Positions 9,880 through 19,291 of a stretch of DNA of 64,000 nt are shown one piece after another (position 1 is the first letter of the stretch; each line of letters opens with the position of its first letter). The stretch is from Rebecca billardiae RCC1528 (taxonomy: Eukaryota > Haptophyta). Under the pieces are notes generated by a model. That model saw only the letters and a list, made by a program, of their open reading frames with translations, did no database searches and was not told where the DNA came from. The stretch is from contig OZ251251.1 in the NCBI GenBank assembly GCA_965240325.2, forward strand, positions 496,001-560,000. The letters run 5' to 3'. The translations under genes were made by a program, and so were the position numbers.

Positions 9880-11381
9880 GCGCGGCGGGCGGCGGTGGCG
9901 GCGGCGGCGCGGCGGCAGCCGCCGACGCCGCCGATGCGGCGGCCCTCGACGCGCCGGCCGCGCTCGCGGCGGCGCGGCACGCGCTCGGCCTCGACGAGCC
10001 GCACGCCGCCGACCCGTCACACTCACCACCGCCGTCGCCCGAGCCGGCGCGCGGCGCGGCGGCGGCGGCGGCGCCGCCGCCGCCGGTGGCGCCGCCGCGG
10101 CTTCGCTCGCTGCGCGCCGCCGTGGTGCTTCCTACTCACGTGGGTAATTTACTCGTGGGCGCGCGGCGGTTCGTCGAGGAGGAGCTGGCTGCGGCGGAGG
10201 GCGGCGGCGGCGCGGCCGGGCTGGGCGTGGTGGGCTCGCGCCTCTCCGACCGCCGCCTCGCGCAGGCGGCGCGCGCGCTACGCGTGTGCGCGGCCGCGCA
10301 CGGCCGCGCGCGCGTCGGCGCGCTGGACTGCTTGGCTGTGCTGCCGCCGACGCTGAGTCCGGAGCCGGCGCAGTCCGGCGCGCTGCGCGAGTGGGTGGCG
10401 GCGCGGTGCGTGCCCGAGCCCGCGCTCGGCCCGCTCGCCTTCGTCCTGCGCGAGCTCGCCGACGAGGCGCGCTCCGAGCTCCGAGCCACCGGCGGCGAGC
10501 TTCTTGCAAGCCGCGGCGCGCCGGCGCGCGCCGCGGCCGCGCTGCGCCGACTCGGCGCGAGCGCACGGGAAGTGTGCGCGGCGGTGCGCGCGGAGATGGG
10601 CGAGCTCGAGGCGTGCGTGGACGAGCTCGAGGGCGGGGCGGGCGGGACCAACGCCGCCTCGCCCGCCGACGCCGCGCCGCCCGCCGACGCCGCCGACGCC
10701 GCCGCAGCCGCCGCACCGCCCGCCGCCGCCGCCGCCGCCGCGCCGCCCGCCGCCGCCGCCGCCGCCGCCGCTTCGGCCGCTTCGCTCCCGCACCTGTTCC
10801 TCGAGGCGGCGGAGGCGGCGGCGGCGGTGGCGGAGCTCGGCCCGCGCGCGCGCGCGCGGCTCGCCGCCGCCGCCGCGCTGCTCGAGCAGGCGCGCCGCGC
10901 GGCAGACGCACTCGACGGCGCCGCCGCCGACGCGGCGGCGGCGGCCGCCGCCGACGCGGGCGGCGACGGCGCGCGCCGCGCGGCAGAGGAAGCGGAGCGG
11001 CGTCTGGCGCGGATCGAGGCGCTGGCGGCGGAGCTGGCGGACGGCGGGGGCACGGCGGAGGGGCGCGCGATGCGCGCCGCCGCCGCCGCCGCCGCCACCG
11101 CCGCTGCGCCGCCGCCGCCGCCCGCCGCCGCCGCCGCCGCAAGCGCGGCCGGTGGCACGGCCGCGGCCGCGGCCTCGGCCGCCGCCGACGCTGACGCTGC
11201 CGACGCCGCCGCCTCGGCGGAGCCCGAGGCCGGGCTGGGCGAGTTCTCGGAGGAGGAGCTGCGGATGGGCGTGAAGGAGGCGCGCGCCACGTTCTCGCCC
11301 GCGCTCTTCCGCACGTGGAAGCGCGCCAAGCGCGCGGCGGCCGCCGCCGCGCGTGAGCAGGCGGCCGCCAGGCGCCAGTGA
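7110..11381 (+). CDS. ViaA-RavA fusion: VWA domain plus MoxR AAA+ ATPase, probably plastid-targeted
   Basis: Uninterrupted 1,423-residue frame; ATG 7110 sits in CCACCATGC. Residues 1-25 look like a signal peptide (LRLAVAAVLLAQLAPPCSA) followed by an Arg/Thr/Pro stretch, suggesting plastid import. The VWA part has the MIDAS motif DTSAS from Asp432, then GSFGGGTDVAGAV and LVLVSDGEV, the pattern of bacterial ViaA. A collagen-like SPGSPGNPGG insert and a linker of 18 Gly plus 6 Asp follow. The C-terminal half reads like bacterial RavA: LLERESQCGILLLAAL, Walker A GPPGTAKS at 760-767, FSPPDELFGPLSL, Walker B FLDE with Asp826-Glu827, LNSLLGVLNERTFSNG and sensor-1 SNELPE. In bacteria ravA and viaA are adjacent genes whose products form a chaperone-like complex near respiratory enzymes. 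Here both are in one chain, VWA first. The last 500 residues are Ala-rich and coiled. Confidence 0.88.
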
Positions 11382-11390
11382 TGCCGGCCG

Positions 11391-11396
11391 AATAAA
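11391..11396 (+). promoter_or_regulatory. Polyadenylation signal AATAAA
   Basis: A canonical AATAAA lies 10 bp after the stop codon of the ViaA-RavA gene (TGA at 11379-11381). Such a short 3' untranslated region would be compact, but the match is exact. Confidence 0.55.
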
Positions 11397-13074
11397 GACT
11401 TGCATCTGAGTTGCATGACTTGTGTAACCGTCAAGGTCGTTACTGTACGCGACAATAACTCGAGGAAAAAGATCCGCGGCCCCGGCCGTGCTACGCAAAC
11501 GATATCCTCACCGGTGACTGGCACCCTTGCTGGCACTACGGTGGCAAGTGGCAGACTGACTGGCTACCACTCTCACAACTCACTGTCTGAAACCGACACG
11601 GTGACGGTGACCATTTAGACCAACTTAGCCGACCGGGCATCTGTTGAGGAGACTGAGTGACGACCAGCCGGGGTCATCGTGCGGCGCTGAAGGCGAGTGA
11701 AGCCTGGCCAGACCTGTGACTCGGGCAGTGACTGAGTGGTCACTGCACCTGACCACCCGTACGGCCCGCCTCACCAGCACGGCCGATGACGACCAGCCGG
11801 GGTCATCGTGCGGCGCTGAAGCCTGGCCAGACCTGTGACTGAGTGGTCACGGCACCTGACCACCTACGGCCCCCTCACCAGCACGGCCGTAACGGGCGTC
11901 TGTACAGAGTAGTGCGTCCGACCGGGCCGCCCTCCAGCACGAGCCGCACGCTAGGTGGCGCGCTCCTTCCGCTTCCCTGCCGATTCAGATTTGACACCTG
12001 GCATCATTGGTCCCGTGAGCTGCGGCTGCTGCAGCCGCAACGTGCTGGCGCGGCGAGACAGCCTGGAGTGAGTGCGGACCAAGACCGTGACACTAAGCAC
12101 CGTGGCTTACTCGTGCAGCATCCGCACCGTGCGCGCACAAAGAGTTCATAGCGTAACGCAGGGCGACGCGCGCGCGCGGCGAGCGAGCCGGACAACCACC
12201 GCCCGCCTCCACATGCAGCCCCCGCGCGCGCGGCGCGCACCATGACCATCCGCCCCAGAGTGCCGCATAGCGCGCAGCGTGCGCGGTCGCACCTGGGTCG
12301 TTGGACGTATGCCGTGGCGCGGGCACGGCGCGGCGATGCCGCGCTTGCTTCTCCCGGGGGCCTGAGGCCCCCACGCGCGGCGGACTTCGTGCGCGCGCCC
12401 CGCCTGATGAGCGCGCGGCGCGCGGCCATCGAGCCTCCATGTGCTGGGCCGTTGCGCGTGCCGCCTGGTGCGTATTCGGTCTCGTCAGATGCGTGCTCGG
12501 TCTCGTCAATCGTTACCCGCGTCGCTTGCGGCAGGCAGCCCCCCTTCTAGCGGTTCTCGAGGCCAAACCATCGACGCTTGGACGCCTACGGCCGCGCGAA
12601 GCGACGGCGCCGAGCGGGCGCGCGCGCCCGGTACGAGAGGTAGACTCCCACATCGTGCCTCCACACCCCGCCCGCGCCAGCGCACCCGCCCCTGGAGCTC
12701 TTCCCGCTCGTCGACGGCGCTCGGCACCCGAGCCGAGCCGAACGTGTGCACGGCGCACGACGCAGCGCGGCGCAACGGGCGCGGCGCGGCGCGCTCGGGC
12801 GAAAGTCCCCCGGGGCTCCGAGCGTACGGGCCGACGCGCCCACTCGCGGCGCGCTCCGCGCGCGCCCCGCCAAATGCGAGGTGACACACGAGGCGCGGGT
12901 CGAGACGCTCGGGGTGCTCGGCGCGGCCGTCAAACAGGGCCCCCCGCGAGTTGAAGAGCGTCCCCGGATTCCATTTTCCGGACTCTCCTTGATGCTGCGC
13001 AAAGCCGCGGGGGCGGCCGTCCCGTCGAAACGGACGTGCCCCCCCCGCGGAAAAACGCGCAAGGACAAGTGACG
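11397..13074. other. Intergenic region
   Basis: No supported gene. It contains the tandem duplication at 11658-11890. The long minus-strand open frames at about 12,500-13,600 have only Arg/Ala text and overlap the next gene, so they were not accepted. The promoter of the B-box/SPRY gene must lie at the right end. Confidence 0.45.
11658..11890. repeat. Imperfect tandem duplication, unit about 105-130 bp
   Basis: Two adjacent copies begin TGACGACCAGCCGGGGTCAT at 11658 and 11787 and both end in CTCACCAGCACGGCC. The second copy lacks two short internal pieces present in the first. Confidence 0.85.
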
Positions 13075-13456
13075 ATGGCGGATGAGGCGGACATTGACGG
13101 CGTAGGCGCCCCGCCCGCGCCGCCGTCGCCGCGCCGGCCGGCGCCGGCGTGCGACGAGTGCCGCGCGCGCCCGGCGACGCTGGAGGACGCCTCGCGCGCC
13201 GACGGCCTCCTCTACTGCGCGCCGTGCTGGGACGACGTGCGCGCGCGGCTCGCGGGCGCGGCGACGCTGCGCGCGCACGCGGTCGGGCCGCTCTCAGCGC
13301 GCCGCCGCACGCGCGCGCGCGAGTGCCGCAACCACCCGGCGCACACGCTCGAGCTGGTGGTGGGCGATGCGGTGCGCCACGCGCACCCCGCCGCCGACGC
13401 GCCCGGCGCGCCCACCGCCGCGCTCGCGGAGCACGCGCTGCTGTGGCCGACACCAG

Positions 13457-13497
<41 letters not shown>

Positions 13498-14293
13498 TCG
13501 GAGTCGGGCGAGGACGGGCGGCCGGTGGCGCAGCCGGCGCTCGACATGGCGCGCAGCCTGAGCCTCGCGTGCGAGCGCTGCGTCTCCGACGGCCTCGCCG
13601 ACGGCCGCGCGCCCCCTGTGCCACTTCTGCGCGCCGCCGCCGCCGCCGAGCTCCGAGTGCTGCGGTGGTCGGAGGCCGCGCGCGGCCGCGCGGCCGAGCT
13701 CGCGCGCGCGGCGGGCGCGGCGCGCGCGCGGCGCGCGGAGGCGGCGGCGGCGGCGGAGGCGGCGCGCGCGGAGCTGCGCGCGCGCTTCGCCGCGCTCCGC
13801 GCCGCGCTCGACGCGCGCGAAGCCGAGCTGGCCGCGGCGATCGATTCGCTCGACGAAGGCCGCGGCCGCGCGCTCGGCGCGCAGGCGGCGGACTTGGATG
13901 CGGCCGCGGCGGCGGTACGCGCGGAGGCGGAGCGCGCGGAGCGCGTGGCGCGCGCGTACGACGCGTACGAGCAGCTCGAGCACCACGCGGCGCTCTGCGC
14001 CCGCCTCGCCGCCGCGCGCCGCGCGCGCGCCGGACGCACCGCGCCGCGCGCGCGCGCCACCGTGCGCGTTGCGCTGAGCGCGCGCGCCGCCGGCGCGCTC
14101 GCGCGCTCCGGCGCTGTGCTCGGCGCGCCCGCGGCGCCGACGGTGGTTGGCGTGGCGCCGGCGGTGCTGCCGGCGCACGGCGAGGTGCTGCTCCGCGTCG
14201 AGCTCGCCCACGCCGCCGGGCTCGACGCCGCGCGCCTCGACGTGCGCGTCGGCGGGCTGCGGTGCAGAGAGGTGCGCTGGGCCACGGCCGAGC

Positions 14294-14325
<32 letters not shown>

Positions 14326-16071
14326 GAGGAGGAGGAGGGCGCGCGGCGCGTGCTGACGTGCATCGCGCCCGCCGGCGCGGGCGTGCAGCGCGTGCGCGTG
14401 CGCCTGCTGCCCGACGACTCCGGCGCAGACGGCGGCGCCGCCGACGCTGACGGCCGGCGGCGCGGCGCCGCGGCGGACGCCGCCGAGGCGGCGGGCGCGG
14501 CGGCGGACGCAGCGGACGGCGCGCCGGCCGAGCACGGAGGCGCGGAGGCGGCGGTGACGGTGCGGTATGCGCCGCCGCCGCTCGTCTGGTCCGCCGTGCC
14601 GCCGCCCGCCGCCGCAGGCGGCGCCGACGCCGGCTCCACCTCCATCGTCGTCGCGTCCGCCGCCGCGCCGTTCCCGCCGCCGCCGCCGCCGCCGCCGGCC
14701 GCCGCCGAGGATGGTGGCGCCTGGTGGCTGGGGGGCGGCGCGCTCGGCGGCGGCGGCGGTCGCATCGTGCTTTCGCGCGGGCGCACGCGCGCGCGCGTCG
14801 ACGCGGAGCGCGACGGGTGGCAGAGCGCCGTGTGCGAGGGCGCGTTCGCCGCGCGCGGCGACCACTTCTGGGAGTGCCTCGTCGAGCGCAGCTCGCATGG
14901 CGCCATTGTGGTTGGCGTTGCGTCGGCCGCGGCGTGCGGCGGCGGCGGCGCGGATGCGGGCGGCGGCGGCGAGGGCGGCGGCCGCGGCGGCGCGCGCGGC
15001 GGAGGGGGCGGCGGTGGGACGGTGGTGCACGCAGGCGGCGGCGGGCTGTGGACGCGGCCGGACGCGTGGGGTCTGCACTGCGGCACGGGCAACGCCGTCA
15101 CGAACGGCCACTGCGCACTGCCACCGGGCGCGCCGCCGGCCGAGGCGGGCTTGGCATATGCGCCGCCACTGCTGCGCCCGGCGGCAGCGGCGGCGGCGGA
15201 GGTGGGCGGCGGCCCGCAGCAGCCGAGCCGGCGCGGCGCGGCGCGGCCGGCGCTCGCGCGCGCGCTGTGGGCGACGACCGCGCCCACGCCGGGCGGCGCG
15301 CACACCGCCGCGCGCGCGCCGCCCACACCGTCCGCCGCCGCCGCCGCCGGAGGCGCCGTGCGAGTCGGCTGCGCGCTTCGAATCGGCGGCGGCGGTTTCG
15401 CCAGCCTCGGCTTCTGGGCGGACGGCCAGCCGCTGGGGCTGGCGTTCGGCCGGATCCCGGTGGGGACCGGGCTGGTGCCCTTCGTCGATCTGGCGCACGC
15501 GGGCGACTCGGCCGTTCTGCTCAGCGAGGCCGACGGCCTTGCGCTTCTCGCCGGCGGCGCGGCGAGCGCAGCGGGCGAGCGCGCACGCTCGCAGCTCCGG
15601 CCGGCGGCGGAGCGCGCGCCCGCCTCCAACGCTGCTCTTGCGCTCTCGAGGCTGCGGCTGCCGCCGCCGCTCGGAGGCGCGCGCGCCGCGCCTCCGAGTG
15701 GCGGCGCGACGACGCCGCACGCCACGCCCGCGAGCAGCCCCTTCGCGCACAGCTCAGCGTCGCTGCTTTCGGCGGCGGCGGCGTCGCCGCTTTCGGCGGC
15801 GGCGGCGGCGACGGCTGAGGCGCGCGCCCCACCGTGGGCCGCGGCCGCAGGCGAGTGTGTGAGTGCGAGCGCCGCCGCGGCGCGCAGCGGCAGCAGCCCG
15901 CACCGCGGCGCCGCTGGCCAGGGCGCGAGCACCCTCGACTGGGCGGCAAGTGCGCGCTCGACGGGCGGCGTAGCGCCGCCGCGCGGCGCGCTGCTGCCCA
16001 GCAGGGCGGACTACGATGCGGACGAGGAGGGGCTCGCGCGCGCGTGGGCGCGCGCGCTGCCGGCGGCATGA
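13075..16071 (+). CDS. TRIM-like protein: B-box, coiled coil, IPT/TIG, SPRY
   Basis: Single-exon gene, 998 residues from ATG 13075 (an upstream in-frame GTG at 13036 is not favoured). Residues 26-50 carry CDEC...YCAPC, a B-box-1-like zinc motif; ECRNHPAHTLELVV follows as a degenerate second box. A CERC pair near residue 165 is unassigned. An Ala/Arg/Glu coiled coil spans about 190-320. From about 355, PTVVGVAPAVLPAHGEVLL followed by VRVGGLRCREVRW fits an IPT/TIG beta-sandwich. From about 575 to 820 there is a SPRY domain: GDHFWECLVERSSHGAIVVG, WGLHCGTGN, VGCALRIGGGGFASLGFWADG, GTGLVPFVDL. Poly-Gly loops interrupt several domains. No RING finger is visible, so ubiquitin-ligase activity cannot be assumed; a scaffold role in the cytosol is plausible. 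Family-level domain calls are good, cellular role unknown. Confidence 0.78.
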
Positions 16072-17427
16072 TCGTCGAGGTAGCACGGCGCATGTATACG
16101 GCACGGCGGTGGCCGGCGCGCGCAGATCACAGGCTACCAGCCTGCAAATAGTAGAATCTGAATTGTACTGCTAGCGCGCAGTAATACAGTCAGTAAGTGG
16201 GCACCGCAGCGCGGACACTGCCTACGCAGGGCCACGGCTGCTCCGAATCTTGACTCAAGATTCGGAGCAGCCGTGGGCGTGGCCCTGCGTATCGATCCTG
16301 CGCTGATGGCTGATGAATCGTTCTATATATCTGTCCGGGCTATTCGTCACGGATCCGGCGGGCAGCACTTGCCTGCGGCTCATCATCACACCGCTTCGGC
16401 GGCAGCGTACCGTGGCGTGAATGATGAATTTATTACCGACGCCGCGCCATCTGAAGCGCGCGCGCGACGCGGTACCGACGGTACGGGCCGAACCGCACCC
16501 GCGGCACCGACGGTGGTGGGCGCGACGGTACTGCGGAGTGCGGCCCGTCACGGGCCGCGCGGCGCGCCAGGCATGCTAGCCTAGCTCGCCGCGGGTGTCG
16601 GACGGGCCGCTGGCCGCGTCCGCCCGAGCGCAGCGGCATCGCCCGATCCGCGTCGGTGCGGTGCTCGCGGATACACTGTACTAATCCGCGTGCGTCAGTG
16701 ACTACGAGCGAGTATGACACTAGTGCCCATCAGTGACAGCACCAACTCAGCAGAAAGTGGTCAGTCGATCGGCCACTCGGCGGACCCGGATCATCAGTTG
16801 ATTGCGCGGGCCGGCTGAGAGTGCCCGCCCGTGGCAGGCGTCGTGCCACGCCGGCTCGGGCTGGCCTTCCGAGTAATCTACCGGGTCATCTAACGGCAGC
16901 CATGAGAACGTCGTACAACCAATGCATACGATTTGCCCGGTGGAGCGCGCGCTGAAGCGCGGCGTTGTGTACGGAGCTCCCTGCCGACGCGCTTAGCCGA
17001 CGCGGGCGGCCCGTCGCGGCGCCGGAGCAGAGCACGCGGCCTCGACACAGGACGACTCGGTGGACATTGACTTTGATTCCCTGCCACCCGCTCATTCGCC
17101 CACCGCGCGACGAAAGACTGGGCTCTGGATGCAAAAAGGAAATTCCGCCGGTTCCGCGTGGGTCCAGGCCTCGTCCGCCATTGGGGCTCGACGAAGCAAA
17201 AGCTTGCGCCTTTGCCTCGGCTGGAGAACATGACTAGAGGTTCGGGCTCGACCTGACCGGCCGATGCCTCCAGATCGATCAATCAGAGACCGCGATTGGC
17301 GAAGTCGAGTGGAGCCTTCCACTTTCACGGGGAAAGCTAGCGGAAAGCCGAAAGCGTCTCGACCGCAAAGCCGCACGCCTCGATCCGACCCAACCCGTTC
17401 GCACACGACCCCACCCGCCTCGCTGCG
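16072..17427. other. Intergenic region
   Basis: No gene is supported. The most striking element is the long hairpin at 16223-16291. Open frames around 16,900-17,400 lack recognisable motifs. Confidence 0.45.
16223..16291. repeat. Long near-perfect hairpin
   Basis: The left arm begins TACGCAGGGCCACG and runs through GCTGCTCCGAATCTTGA. The right arm is its reverse complement except for one 6-nt insertion (CGTGGG in the right arm). The central loop is only about one base. This gives roughly 31 paired positions. It lies about 150 bp past the stop of the B-box/SPRY gene and could be a hairpin RNA, a terminator-like structure or a collapsed inverted repeat. Confidence 0.8.
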
Positions 17428-17757
17428 ATGACGATCAGCGACCAGCTAACATCAAGCCCGCCGCCGCACCCGCCAAAGGGCTCGCCAGAGCTCGCGCCGA
17501 CGATGCACGCGCCCCGGCACCACACGTTCAAGAAGCAGTCCTCGCTCGAAGACGTGCTCGGAGAATCTCGCGAGAAGCGACCGTCGGTCTCCGAGCTCGT
17601 GTCCGAGGAGTTCCGAAAGCCGTTCACGCTCGCGGTGGACGCGCGCCTGAGAGAAGGTGCGCGCATCGGCAACAGTCGCACCGCGGCCGCCGCCTCGGCT
17701 GCGTCTAAGACGCGCCCGCCCGCGCCCCGCGCCAACGCAGCTGCGCGCGTCGCCTAG
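17428..17757 (+). CDS. Small hypothetical protein
   Basis: 109-residue frame from ATG 17428. Part of it reads like real protein and is less Ala/Arg-dominated than the shadow frames: HHTFKKQSSLEDVLGESREK, then RPSVSELVSEEFRKPFTLAV. Ser/Pro-rich ends suggest a mostly disordered protein. It may be one exon of a larger gene. No family recognised. Confidence 0.35.
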   Translation: MTISDQLTSSPPPHPPKGSPELAPTMHAPRHHTFKKQSSLEDVLGESREKRPSVSELVSEEFRKPFTLAVDARLREGARIGNSRTAAAASAASKTRPPAPRANAAARVA

Positions 17758-18639
17758 GTGCCGTCGATCACTCGCCCAGCCACTCCTCGGGCCATCCTGC
17801 GCCCGTCCCGGGTTGCGCGCCCGCTCGTGAGTCGTGAGAGCGACGCGCGGGGACAGCATGCACACCAACTGAGGCGCTCGAGCTTGCGCTTCCGCGCGAT
17901 GGCTCGCCGATGGCCTCGGCACGGTGTGCCGTGATCGCGGCCGGCGCCGGCGGCCGTCAACTCCCGGTCCCGCGGCCGGCCGGACCCGAGCCGCAGCCGA
18001 TGAGGCTCTGCGCCGAGCTGCCGCCCGACGGCCCGAACGAGAGCTGGCTCGTGCAGGGGCGTCCGTGAGCAACGTCGATGTAGTGGTCGGGCGCATCAGC
18101 GCTTGACCGCGCCGCCACGCCGCCACAAATCGTCGTTGATGCTCGGCGCTTACGGACCCTACGCGCGGGACTCGGGACGGTCCTGTCCGCCGGGCGCCGG
18201 GCCGGCGGGCCGGGGGCGGGGGCCCGGGGCCAATGCCAGTGCCGCGTATTACTTGTCATCGGTATCGTCTAGTAGCGCATCAGCAGCATCGATCATCATA
18301 CGCCACAGCGCGGCGCGCGCGCGCCGACCGTCTACTAGTCGGTAGTACGGCCGCCACGACTCGCTGCACGGTACCCGGTAGCATTACTAGCAGCTGCTAG
18401 TCGTGCGGTATCCTGATCCGAGCTCGTCATCAGCGACCGGAGCGTCTGCTCAGCCAGTAGCAGCGCTGCAGCGCGGTCCAGCCGTGAGGCGTAACGACTG
18501 ACGAGTCAGCACGCAGTCGTCATCATCAGCTGCAGCAGGCATCCGCCGCACGCGGGCACCAGCATCATCATCCCTGCTGTGCACTGAGCCGCAGCGCCAT
18601 CCGTGAATCATCGCTGCGATGCGCACTGGGGCACGCGAG
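17758..18639. other. Intergenic region
   Basis: No gene or RNA recognised between the small hypothetical frame and the RCC1 relic. Confidence 0.4.
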
Positions 18640-19070
18640 GCAGCCCGCGAGGCGCAGCATCGGCGCGTGCCGAGCACCGTCGCCCTCTCAGGATGCTGCC
18701 GGCGGCGGCCCCAACTTGCGGCCGACGGCGGCAGAGCCATGGGCGCACGCGTGCACGCAGCCCGGTCGGCCGTGACGTACACGGCGCGTGGCTGGGCGAG
18801 AGCACACAGGCGGCTGACACGCGCCGGCCGCCCAGAAGCTCTGCCACGCGCCCCGGCACGGAGGGGTCTGCCGACGCTGGGCGGCGGAGCTGCGCGTACC
18901 GGTTCTCCCCGAACGTGTGCACGCTGCCGTCAGCGCCCAGCACCGCGCTGCCAGCAGGCCCAGAGCTGGCACTCACAGCGCGCACACCGCCGAGTGAAGC
19001 GATGGGGCGTAGGCAGGTGCTGCCCGAGTGTAGAGCCATCGCCGAGCTGGCCGCAAAAGCGTGCGCACGC
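18640..19070 (-). pseudogene. RCC1-repeat pseudogene fragment
   Basis: Minus-strand frames contain RCC1-repeat text broken by frameshifts. In order they are FCGQLGDGSTLGQHLPTP (about 19,060-19,010), then RPIASLGGVRAVSASS and GADGSVHTFGENRYAQL, then VYVTADRA at about 18,780, then CVHACAHGSAAVG in yet another frame. The order and wording match the C-terminal part of the intact F-box/RCC1 gene at 58,073-59,560 (RIAALARVRAVRASAG, SADGAVHTFGYSRLGVLG, ALYVTADGSVHASGRQSAAL). No single frame covers it. It is a decayed relative or partial duplicate lying about 220 bp beyond the stop of the insulysin gene. Confidence 0.8.
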
Positions 19071-19291
19071 GCGAGCTGGAGGACGTGCAGTCTGCAGACC
19101 CGGACTGCGCCCCGGACCACTCCCCCGACAGGCGACAGGCGACACGCTGTGGGTTGGTCCGGTACGGTCCGGCTGCAGACTGGGAGGAGGCAGCGCGCGC
19201 TCGTGGCCGCGTGCGCGCGCGCGCTCGCGTGGCTAGCGTGGCCACTCGGCGTGGCCACTCGCCACAACGCCCCCCGCCGGCCGCCCCGCGC

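Noticed and set aside
12506-13624. Minus-strand 372-codon frame overlapping the start of the B-box/SPRY gene
   Set aside because: Composition is Arg/Ala text, it runs through a poly-Arg (poly-Gly shadow) tract and has no motif.
13212-15932. Minus-strand 906-codon frame
   Set aside because: Antisense shadow of the B-box/SPRY gene with no domain; the sense frame has several recognisable domains.
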